The notes under the pieces are model-generated. The model made no database searches. It worked only from the letters and a program-made list of their open reading frames with translations, and was not told the DNA's origin. Positions 6,045 through 11,610 of a DNA stretch of 11,610 nt are shown here, piece by piece (positions within the stretch are counted from its first letter, which is position 1; each line of letters starts with the position of its first letter). The stretch covers positions 5,623 to 17,232 of the forward strand of contig JALVQH010000306.1 in NCBI GenBank assembly GCA_027031505.1, written 5' to 3'. The stretch is from Campylobacteraceae bacterium. GTDB lineage: Bacteria > Campylobacterota > Campylobacteria > Campylobacterales > Sulfurovaceae. Position numbers and translations under genes: made by a program.

Positions 6045-9000
6045 ATGCGTTTTTTCAACAACCGGTTGCTTCTTTTTCTTTTGTTGATTCCTATATTTCT
6101 CCTTTTGGGAAATGCAGGATATCAAACATATCTCGAATACCGTAATTACACCAAAAACCAACAAGCTTTTCATACTCTTGCGGTTGTCGAGGCACTGAAC
6201 AATCTGGTAAACGCCGTCGAAGAAGAGAGTCTTCAGAGTGCTTTGTCCTCTTCCAAAACCCCCTCTTCAGCCCTGCTGCATGCCCGTGAAGCTACGGATG
6301 CTCTTCTGTCCCGGGCTCTGCAGAATTCTCTTCTGCTGAAAATACCGTCGGTAGCCTCCAGCCTTTCAGCGTTGGGAAAAGCTCTTGAGCAGGCACGCAC
6401 ACTGTACGAAGCAAAACCGGTTAAATACCTGAAAATACTTCAGGATCTGTACAATCTCGGGGGAGTTCAGCAGATCCTTTCTGCTGCCAAAAACGAAATT
6501 CTCAAATCAAAAAACTCTATCCTCTCCTCCAACATTGCCGTTTATCAGCGTTTTGCGGAAATCAAAGCGGATAACGATGCGGAAAAGGCTCTGATCGGAT
6601 ATGTCCTGCAGCATAAAATACCCATGACACCCAACGATTACAAAACCTGGGATCATCTCCTCTCCAATACGGTTCTTCCCGATCTTGACCGTATCCAGCC
6701 GCCGGCTTTCTCTTCAAAAATTCGCCAGACCATTCAGCCGACTTATTTTAGCCATCTTGGATTCAAAGCACGGGCTTTTATTGCGGCCGGAGGAGTCAGC
6801 GGGCATTACAGCATCAGTCCGGATATCTGGATAAAATCTCCTGCTGAAAAAGACAAACGTTTGCAAACGGCACAATCTTTGATTCTGACGCACGCAAAAC
6901 AGCACATTGGAAACCTGCTTGCCCACAACAAGCAGAATGCTATCAATTACCTCCTGCAAACTCTGTTGTTCCTGTCTATTTTCGGTTTTATTCTCTACCT
7001 TCTGCGCAAACTTACTCAAGATAAACGCTTGCTTGAAACTGCACTTAAAAATATTGAATTTGACCTGACCAAAGAGAAAAAAGCGGAACTGCAGCGTATC
7101 GTTCAGCAGCGAAAAACCGAAGACATCTATGCCTTTCTCGCCGACACAATCCGAGAATCCAACCAGGCAAAGGATCTCTTTCTGGCCAATATGTCTCATG
7201 AGATCCGAACCCCACTCAATGGAATTGTCGGTTTCACGCAGCTGCTCAAAACCACTCCATTGAACGAAGACCAAAATGAGTTTATTCACGTAATTGAAGA
7301 GAGTTCGGAAAATCTGCTGACCATTGTAAACGATATTCTGGATCTTTCCAAAATCAAAGCCGAAAAAATCGATCTCGAAGAGATTCCGTTCGATCCGCTT
7401 GAAAAATTTGAATCGGCCTTTGAAACGTATGGCGCCAAAGCATTGCAAAAGGATATCGATTTCGGTGTTTATGTTGATCCGACACTTCCCAGCAGCCTTA
7501 TCGGCGATCCTACCCGCGTCAGCCAGGTACTTGTCAATCTCATCAGCAATGCCATCAAGTTTACCGGAACGTATGGTGAAGTCAGTGTTTTCTGTGAACG
7601 TATACATGAGGATGGGGAAGAAGTTGCCGTCAAATTCTCTGTCAAGGATACCGGCATCGGCATCGCTCCAGCAGAACAAAAACGCATTTTTGAAGAATTT
7701 TCTCAGGCAGATTCCAGCACCACACGCAAATTTGGCGGCACCGGTCTCGGACTCTCCATCTCCAACAAACTGGTTACGCTCATGGGTGGCAAACTGGAGA
7801 TCGAAAGCGAACCCGGCGAGGGATCGACCTTCTATTTTACGCTCCCGTTCAAACGTGATCCCAATGCTGCACCTGCCGTACGCCCGAATTTCAACGGTAT
7901 TACAGTCGGCCTGATGCTTCCCAAACGCAACATCAAGCGCCAGGTGGATCGCAACCTCGAATCGTATCTGCGCTATCTCGGTGCCAGTTTCTCTCTCTAT
8001 TATGAAAATGAAATCTATAATTTACCGCAAAACAAATTGCCTGAACTGCTTTTTGTCGATCAGCGCTATGTCCAGCGTGAAGGGGAGCTCGAACGTGTTC
8101 TGACACTGGAAACCTCTATTATCCTGCTCGCATCCGGACAAAACAAAAAGAAAATTGAAAGCATTGAGGATCGGCTGGGCGGATTTATCTTTAAGCCGCT
8201 CAACTTCACAAAAACACTCAAAGCTCTGCAGAAGCACGTGGGCGAAGATCTCCAGAAGCCGCAAACAGCCAAACAAAATATTCGATTCAAGAACTTGCGC
8301 ATTCTCGTAGCCGAAGACAACCGTATCAATCAGAAATTGATCACAACCACACTCAGTAATTTCGGCATCGATGTAACCATTGCCGCCAACGGAAAAGAAG
8401 CTCTCATGCTGCGCAAGCAGAACGATTACGATCTTATTTTGATGGACATTCAGATGCCGGTCATGAACGGAATCGAAGCCACACGCGAAATCCTCCATTA
8501 TGAGGAGATCGCTCGCCAAAAGCATGTGCCCATCATTGCCCTGACAGCCAATGCGCTTCGCGGTGATCGAGAAAAATATCTGAAAGCAGGCATGGACAAT
8601 TATACGCCTAAGCCCATCAATATCGACCTTCTCAAAGGTATTATCCGGGAATACTATCCCGAAAAAGCCCAGATCATCGAAGAGAAAACATCAGAGAAAT
8701 CTCATCATCCAAAACAGACTGCGGCCAATGCTCCTGTCCAAAGGCCCTTGCCGGATCGGGCAAAAAAAACCGAACCTTCACCATCGGATCAGCCCCGGAC
8801 ATCTTTTCCGAAAACACAGTTACCCAATGCGACTTCCGACACAAAAGATATACTGATTTACATTGATCGTCCGCTTTCTGCTTCTCTGCAAATGCGCGCA
8901 CTGGAGGAAGAGGGCTACAAAGTGGATCATGTTCGAACCGAATCGGCCTTTTTGGAAAAACTCGATGCAACACACTATCGATGCGTTCTGGTTGAGAGCA

Positions 9001-9152
9001 GGTTGTTGGCTATGGAAGGGTGCTTGATAGAAAACATTCTTGCCGAGAGAGACACACAAGTGTATATTTGGGGAGAAAAAACATCCCGGCACTGCCCGGG
9101 AACCGAAAGCTACAGAACCCTTCCGGAACTCAGGAAAAAACTGGGGATCTAA
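6045..9152 (+). CDS. Membrane-bound hybrid sensor histidine kinase with NIT-like periplasmic domain and three receiver-like domains
   Basis: The 1035-residue product has a membrane helix at 8-25, an all-helical periplasmic region (26-300), a second helix (302-321), a coiled coil (322-378) and a full kinase core. The core shows [10 protein letters not shown] with His385, an N-box with NAIKF at 502-506, DTGIGIAP at 535-542 and GGTGLGLS at 564-571. Three receiver-like domains follow. The first (618-735) keeps Asp672 and Lys717 but lacks the acidic pair. The second (751-870) is intact, with Glu757/Asp758, Asp801, Thr834 and Lys856. After a Pro/Lys-rich linker the third (933-1035) has Glu984 where the phosphate acceptor should be. 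The periplasmic part resembles the NIT domain: acidic EEESLQSAL at 59-67 and AEKAL at 179-183 sit where NIT proteins have ER-containing motifs. There is no Hpt or output domain, so phosphate must go to a partner elsewhere. It is last in the operon, nine bases after the third P-box gene. Confidence 0.9.
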   Translation: MRFFNNRLLLFLLLIPIFLLLGNAGYQTYLEYRNYTKNQQAFHTLAVVEALNNLVNAVEEESLQSALSSSKTPSSALLHAREATDALLSRALQNSLLLKIPSVASSLSALGKALEQARTLYEAKPVKYLKILQDLYNLGGVQQILSAAKNEILKSKNSILSSNIAVYQRFAEIKADNDAEKALIGYVLQHKIPMTPNDYKTWDHLLSNTVLPDLDRIQPPAFSSKIRQTIQPTYFSHLGFKARAFIAAGGVSGHYSISPDIWIKSPAEKDKRLQTAQSLILTHAKQHIGNLLAHNKQNAINYLLQTLLFLSIFGFILYLLRKLTQDKRLLETALKNIEFDLTKEKKAELQRIVQQRKTEDIYAFLADTIRESNQAKDLFLANMSHEIRTPLNGIVGFTQLLKTTPLNEDQNEFIHVIEESSENLLTIVNDILDLSKIKAEKIDLEEIPFDPLEKFESAFETYGAKALQKDIDFGVYVDPTLPSSLIGDPTRVSQVLVNLISNAIKFTGTYGEVSVFCERIHEDGEEVAVKFSVKDTGIGIAPAEQKRIFEEFSQADSSTTRKFGGTGLGLSISNKLVTLMGGKLEIESEPGEGSTFYFTLPFKRDPNAAPAVRPNFNGITVGLMLPKRNIKRQVDRNLESYLRYLGASFSLYYENEIYNLPQNKLPELLFVDQRYVQREGELERVLTLETSIILLASGQNKKKIESIEDRLGGFIFKPLNFTKTLKALQKHVGEDLQKPQTAKQNIRFKNLRILVAEDNRINQKLITTTLSNFGIDVTIAANGKEALMLRKQNDYDLILMDIQMPVMNGIEATREILHYEEIARQKHVPIIALTANALRGDREKYLKAGMDNYTPKPINIDLLKGIIREYYPEKAQIIEEKTSEKSHHPKQTAANAPVQRPLPDRAKKTEPSPSDQPRTSFPKTQLPNATSDTKDILIYIDRPLSASLQMRALEEEGYKVDHVRTESAFLEKLDATHYRCVLVESRLLAMEGCLIENILAERDTQVYIWGEKTSRHCPGTESYRTLPELRKKLGI

Positions 9153-10471
9153 GCTTTCTCTTCTTTGTGAAAACCAAACCAGCGTTTGATGCGCTCACAG
9201 ATGGTAACCGATTTGGTTTCGATCCGGCACACCTCCTCCTCTTGAAGTGTCCGACGCCTGGGCTGCTGTTTCCCTTCGATGATGAAACGCAGCGCGTTGA
9301 GACGGATAAACCCTTCGGCGTCCTGCTGATTGTATACTTCGTCTTCTTCGAACGTCGAATGTTCTTCGCTGTAGAGTGAATGCTCCGACGAACGCCCCAC
9401 GACCGTCACATTCCCTTTGTAGAGTTTGAGGCGCACTTCGCCGGTGACATTCTCCTGTGTCTTGTCGATCGCCGCCTGCATCATCTCCCGCTCCGGTGAC
9501 CACCAGAAACCGTTGTAAATCAGACTGGCATATCGGGGCATCATCTCATCTTTAAGATGAGCTTCCTCCCGATCGAGGGTGATCGACTCGATGGCACGGT
9601 GGGCTTTGAGCATGATGGTTCCGCCCGGGGTCTCGTAGCATCCGCGGGCTTTCATCCCGACGTAGCGATTCTCAACGATATCGATCCGGCCGATACCGTG
9701 CTTGTTTCCGTATTCATTGAGAGTGCGCAGAATCGTTGCCGGGGAGAGTGTCTCACCGTTGATCGAGACGGGATCCCCTTTTTCATATCCGATGGTGATG
9801 TACTCGGGTGTGTTCGGTGCCTCTTCGGGCGCATTGGTCCAGAGCCACATATCGGGCTCCGGTTCGGCATTGGGATCTTCGAGGATCTGTCCTTCATAGG
9901 AGATGTGGAGGAGATTCGCATCCATGCTGTAGGGGGATTTTTTCCCTTTTTTGTCGATGGGGATCCCGTGCTGCTCAGCATACGCCAGAAGTTTCTCACG
10001 AGAATTGAGATCCCACTCACGCCACGGAGCAATCACCGTGATCTCCGGATCGAGACTCAGATACCCCAGCTCGAAACGCACCTGATCGTTCCCCTTGCCC
10101 GTCGCCCCGTGTGAGACGGCATCGGCGCCGGTCTGATGGGCGATCTCAATCTGTTTTTTCGCGATCAACGGGCGGGCGATGGATGTACCGAGAAGATACT
10201 CCCCCTCGTAGATCGCATTGGCACGAAACATCGGGAAGACGAAGTCTTTGACAAACTCCTCTTTAAGATCGAGGATAAAGATATTCTCCGGTTTGATCCC
10301 GAGTTTCAACGCCTTTTCCCGTGCCGGCTCCACCTCTTCCCCCTGCCCGAGATCAGCGGTGAATGTCACCACTTCGCAATGGTACTCATCCTGGAGCCAT
10401 TTGAGGATAATACTTGTATCGAGACCGCCTGAATACGCCAGTACAACCTTTTTGATTTCACGTTTTGCCAT
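9149..10471 (-). CDS. argG: Argininosuccinate synthase
   Basis: The 440-residue cytoplasmic enzyme joins citrulline and aspartate with ATP, giving argininosuccinate, AMP and pyrophosphate, in arginine synthesis. The signature ATP-pyrophosphatase loop AYSGGLDTS is at residues 12-20. [34 protein letters not shown] and [18 protein letters not shown] are all present. The start is the ATG of MAKREIKK, with AAGGA six bases upstream. An in-frame TTG fifteen bases earlier would place that site inside the coding region and is rejected. About 35 residues follow the usual end of the family (after FIIEGK), forming a charged tail with RWFGF near its end. Campylobacter ArgG stops before this. Its TAG stop overlaps the stop of the converging kinase gene. 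Confidence 0.96.
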   Translation of the reverse strand: MAKREIKKVVLAYSGGLDTSIILKWLQDEYHCEVVTFTADLGQGEEVEPAREKALKLGIKPENIFILDLKEEFVKDFVFPMFRANAIYEGEYLLGTSIARPLIAKKQIEIAHQTGADAVSHGATGKGNDQVRFELGYLSLDPEITVIAPWREWDLNSREKLLAYAEQHGIPIDKKGKKSPYSMDANLLHISYEGQILEDPNAEPEPDMWLWTNAPEEAPNTPEYITIGYEKGDPVSINGETLSPATILRTLNEYGNKHGIGRIDIVENRYVGMKARGCYETPGGTIMLKAHRAIESITLDREEAHLKDEMMPRYASLIYNGFWWSPEREMMQAAIDKTQENVTGEVRLKLYKGNVTVVGRSSEHSLYSEEHSTFEEDEVYNQQDAEGFIRLNALRFIIEGKQQPRRRTLQEEEVCRIETKSVTICERIKRWFGFHKEEKA

Positions 10472-10499
10472 CTTGTTTCCTTGCAATAAAAGTGGGTGA

Positions 10500-10508
10500 A
10501 TTTTACCA
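10500..10508 (-). promoter_or_regulatory. Putative argG promoter, extended -10 (TGGTAAAAT)
   Basis: On the minus strand TG-G-TAAAAT lies about 28 bases before the argG ATG, which gives a leader of about 20 nt. It matches the layout of the rplI promoter. No -35 is evident. An ARG-box-like operator could not be made out with confidence. Confidence 0.5.
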
Positions 10509-10514
10509 TAATGT

Positions 10515-10523
10515 TGTTATAAT
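10515..10523 (+). promoter_or_regulatory. Putative pdxJ promoter, extended -10 (TGTTATAAT)
   Basis: TG-T-TATAAT is the best -10 in the window and faces pdxJ. Transcription would start near 10530, leaving a leader of about 155 nt. The other promoters seen here give leaders of 20-30 nt. The argG promoter lies back to back a few bases away. Confidence 0.6.
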
Positions 10524-10548
10524 CGGCTCTATTCGAATTGAACTTGAT

Positions 10549-10651
10549 GAAGTACGACCACTTCGGGCGGGTTCGATGGCGACCAAGGAGCACTCAACCC
10601 CAAAGGGGCGCTTGCGTTTGCGACGCCAGAATCATCGAATCCGCCCGAAGT
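10549..10651 (+). promoter_or_regulatory. Highly structured pdxJ leader: candidate cis-regulatory RNA or small RNA
   Basis: Positions 10561-10578 (CTTCGGGCGGGTTCGATG) pair with 10633-10650. All eighteen bases pair, with one G-U. One further pair at each end (A-T outside, G-T inside) makes 20. The 52-base enclosed part contains CCCC-AAA-GGGG (10598-10608) and an alternative GGCG/CGCC pairing (10607-10610 with 10624-10627) that cannot form at the same time. Just upstream GAAGT (10549-10553) can pair with ACTTC (10560-10564), which competes with the base of the long stem. TTTATT follows the stem, a weak terminator-like tail. I do not recognise it as a known riboswitch, SRP RNA or tRNA. It lies between the pdxJ promoter and the pdxJ ribosome-binding site, so control of pdxJ is the simplest idea. 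A short independent RNA or a mobile palindrome is also possible. Confidence 0.55.
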
Positions 10652-10686
10652 TTATTCTCAGGGAAACTCATTTATAAAGGCAATCC

Positions 10687-11472
10687 ATGCACCTCGGAGT
10701 CAACATCGATCACATTGCCATCCTGCGTGAAGCCCGCCGCATCAACGATCCCGATCCCCTCCAGGCACTCGGGGTCTGCGCACGGGCCGGAGCCGATCAG
10801 ATCACCATCCATCTGCGCGAAGACCGCCGCCACATGCACGATGAGGATGCCGTCGCCATTGTCCGCCACTCCCCACTGCCCGTCAACCTTGAGTGTGCCG
10901 TCGCTCCTGAGATCATCGATATCGTCTGCACCCTCCGCCCTGCCCGTGCCACCATCGTCCCCGAAAAACGCGAAGAGGTCACCACGGAAGGGGGACTGGC
11001 TGTCACCGGAGACCGCCCCGATCTCGAACACGCCATCGCCCGCCTCCACGAGCAGGAGATTGACGTCTCCCTTTTCATCGACCCCACCCGCGAAGCGATC
11101 GAAGCGGCACATGGTCTTGGAGCCGAGTGGATTGAGTTTCACACCGGACACTACGCCAACCTCTACGCCATGCTCCACACGAACCTCGCCCGAACCCACC
11201 ACACGATTCCCCAATTGGAGCTGACCCGACGTGAGCTGAAAGAACAACTCCAACACGAACTGGAAACCCTCCGAAGCCTCAGTGTCTACGCCGCCGAACT
11301 GGGGCTGCATGTCGCCGCCGGACACGGCCTCAACTACCAGAATGTCACCCCCATCGTCGAGATTGAAACCATTGAAGAGCTCAACATCGGCCAGAGCATC
11401 ATCGCCCGGTCGGTGTTTGACGGGCTGGAGCGTGCCGTTAGAGAGATAAAGCACCTGATAAGTGAGAAGTGA
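10687..11472 (+). CDS. pdxJ: Pyridoxine 5'-phosphate synthase
   Basis: The 261-residue cytoplasmic TIM-barrel enzyme condenses 1-deoxyxylulose 5-phosphate with 3-amino-2-oxopropyl phosphate, the last ring-forming step of the DXP-dependent vitamin B6 route. Conserved blocks are all there: GVNIDHIAILR at 4-14, HLREDRRH, VPEKREEVTTEGGLAV, DVSLFID, EFHTGHYA, HVAAGHGLNYQNV and ELNIGQSIIARSVF. The roughly 20-residue insert after HTGHYA relative to E. coli PdxJ is seen in Campylobacterota. AAAGG lies six bases before the ATG. A long structured leader precedes it. The final codons and the TGA stop lie within the first two copies of a 7-bp tandem repeat, so the last residues (ISEK) are encoded by repeat DNA. 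In Helicobacter pdxA follows directly; here at least 138 bp of noncoding sequence follow. Confidence 0.96.
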   Translation: MHLGVNIDHIAILREARRINDPDPLQALGVCARAGADQITIHLREDRRHMHDEDAVAIVRHSPLPVNLECAVAPEIIDIVCTLRPARATIVPEKREEVTTEGGLAVTGDRPDLEHAIARLHEQEIDVSLFIDPTREAIEAAHGLGAEWIEFHTGHYANLYAMLHTNLARTHHTIPQLELTRRELKEQLQHELETLRSLSVYAAELGLHVAAGHGLNYQNVTPIVEIETIEELNIGQSIIARSVFDGLERAVREIKHLISEK

Positions 11473-11490
11473 GAAGTGAGAAGTGAGAAA
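11461..11490 (+). repeat. Tandem 7-bp repeat (AGTGAGA, four copies plus two bases) across the pdxJ stop
   Basis: AGTGAGA occurs four times without interruption from 11461 to 11488, followed by AA. It starts in the last codons of pdxJ and supplies the TGA stop at 11470-11472. Because the stop falls within the second copy, changes in copy number above two would leave the protein unchanged. Confidence 0.9.
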
Positions 11491-11505
11491 CTGAAATACC
11501 GTTTT

Positions 11506-11523
11506 GGTGTGCTATTGCACGCC
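11506..11523. repeat. Hairpin in the noncoding region after pdxJ
   Basis: GGTGTGC and GCACGCC form a seven-pair stem with one G-U around a TATT loop. No T-run follows on either strand, so it is not a classic intrinsic terminator. It may be part of a dispersed intergenic repeat or act as an mRNA 3' stabiliser. Confidence 0.45.
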
Positions 11524-11562
11524 CTACGCGACCATATAGCCCATTACCAGTTGCCCATTTAC

Positions 11563-11576
11563 GGGACTAAAGTCCC
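11563..11576. repeat. Short palindrome GGGACTAAAGTCCC
   Basis: A five- to six-pair stem with a small A/T loop, inside sequence that codes for nothing visible. It looks like the short palindromes of REP-type elements. Five T residues start ten bases later, a poor match to a terminator. Whether it recurs in the genome cannot be judged from one window. Confidence 0.5.
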
Positions 11577-11584
11577 TGCTCCAA

Positions 11585-11610
11585 ATTTTTCATTTTTTAT
11601 TTTTCATTTT
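11585..11610. repeat. AT-rich direct repeat at the window edge
   Basis: A 14-base unit (ATTTTTCATTTTTT) at 11585-11598 is followed by twelve bases of a second copy that runs into the window end. Together with the heptamer and the two hairpins it makes 11473-11610 a noncoding, repeat-rich patch with no gene on either strand. Confidence 0.7.

Noticed and set aside
6714..7679. A 321-codon open frame antisense to the hybrid kinase
   Set aside because: Phe/Cys-rich composition with no recognisable domain, lying exactly across the conserved kinase core.
9084..9100. CCCGG/CCGGG hairpin near the kinase 3' end as a terminator
   Set aside because: It lies inside coding sequence and has no T-run after it on either strand.
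10472..10486. Upstream TTG start for argG (MQGNK before MAKREIKK)
   Set aside because: The AAGGA ribosome-binding site lies between that TTG and the ATG, at the right distance from the ATG only.
10560..10651. SRP RNA or a tRNA-like structure
   Set aside because: The GGAAGC-type tip and the symmetrical loop of SRP RNA are absent, and there is no acceptor, anticodon and T-arm layout despite a chance GGTTCGA.
10541..10670. Hammerhead ribozyme suggested by TTGATGA near the start and GGGAAAC near the end
   Set aside because: The first core base is wrong and no GAAA follows the would-be stem II, so the conserved core cannot be built.
10538..11224. A 228-codon open frame that starts in the pdxJ leader and runs into pdxJ in another frame
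   Set aside because: Its product is a Ser/Pro/Thr-rich string typical of an out-of-frame reading, and pdxJ is unmistakable in the overlapping frame.
10672..11454. A 260-codon open frame antisense to pdxJ
   Set aside because: It is Gly/Asp/Val-rich with no motif. It is a mirror of the codon bias of pdxJ, and the start has no ribosome-binding site in a sensible context.
11461..11490. Phase-variation switch by slippage of the 7-bp repeat
   Set aside because: A 7-bp unit would shift frame if it lay upstream in the gene, but here the stop is reached within the second copy, so loss or gain of later copies does not alter PdxJ.
11461..11610. CRISPR array
   Set aside because: The repeats are only seven bases long and directly adjacent, with no spacers.

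Overview
The window looks chromosomal and comes from a member of the Campylobacterota (former Epsilonproteobacteria), probably a Sulfurovum-like, free-living, moderately GC-rich type. The reasons are a HslV that begins with a four-residue MFEA stretch before the catalytic threonine, the gene order rplI-hslV-(hslU), an ArgG and a PdxJ (with a long insert after the HTGHY motif) of the campylobacterial kind, and promoters that consist of an extended -10 (TGn plus a TATAAT-like hexamer) with no recognisable -35. The genus is an inference.

Layout. Positions 1-1001 (minus strand) hold the end of a housekeeping operon: rplI (ribosomal protein L9), hslV (protease subunit) and the first codons of hslU, coupled by overlapping or abutting stops and starts. 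A short divergent promoter region (1002-1098) separates it from prlC/opdA (oligopeptidase A, 1099-3060, plus strand), which overlaps by ATGA a small multi-pass membrane protein of unknown function (3057-3590).

The most interesting part is 3662-9152, a four-gene plus-strand operon with its own promoter. Three consecutive genes encode exported proteins of about 250-270 residues of the PilJ N-terminal / NarX-type sensor-domain family. The first two carry two copies each of a P-box-like motif (G-K/R-Q-R-M), spaced exactly 116 residues apart. The third keeps the architecture but has lost key motif residues. The fourth gene is a 1035-residue hybrid histidine kinase with a periplasmic domain that resembles the NIT (nitrate/nitrite sensing) fold, a complete kinase core, and three receiver-like domains of which only the middle one is intact. 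I propose a periplasmic ligand-sensing module, possibly for nitrate, nitrite or another small anion, in which free P-box proteins feed a hybrid kinase. No DNA-binding or enzymatic output is encoded in the window.

The kinase gene runs tail to tail into argG (9149-10471, minus strand) with overlapping stop codons. A 215-bp divergent region follows. It contains compact promoters for argG and pdxJ, and a long, highly structured pdxJ leader with a 20-pair stem: a candidate RNA regulator or small RNA. pdxJ (10687-11472) makes pyridoxine 5'-phosphate. Its stop codon lies in a run of 7-bp repeats, followed by a noncoding patch with two hairpins and an AT-rich direct repeat that reaches the end of the window.
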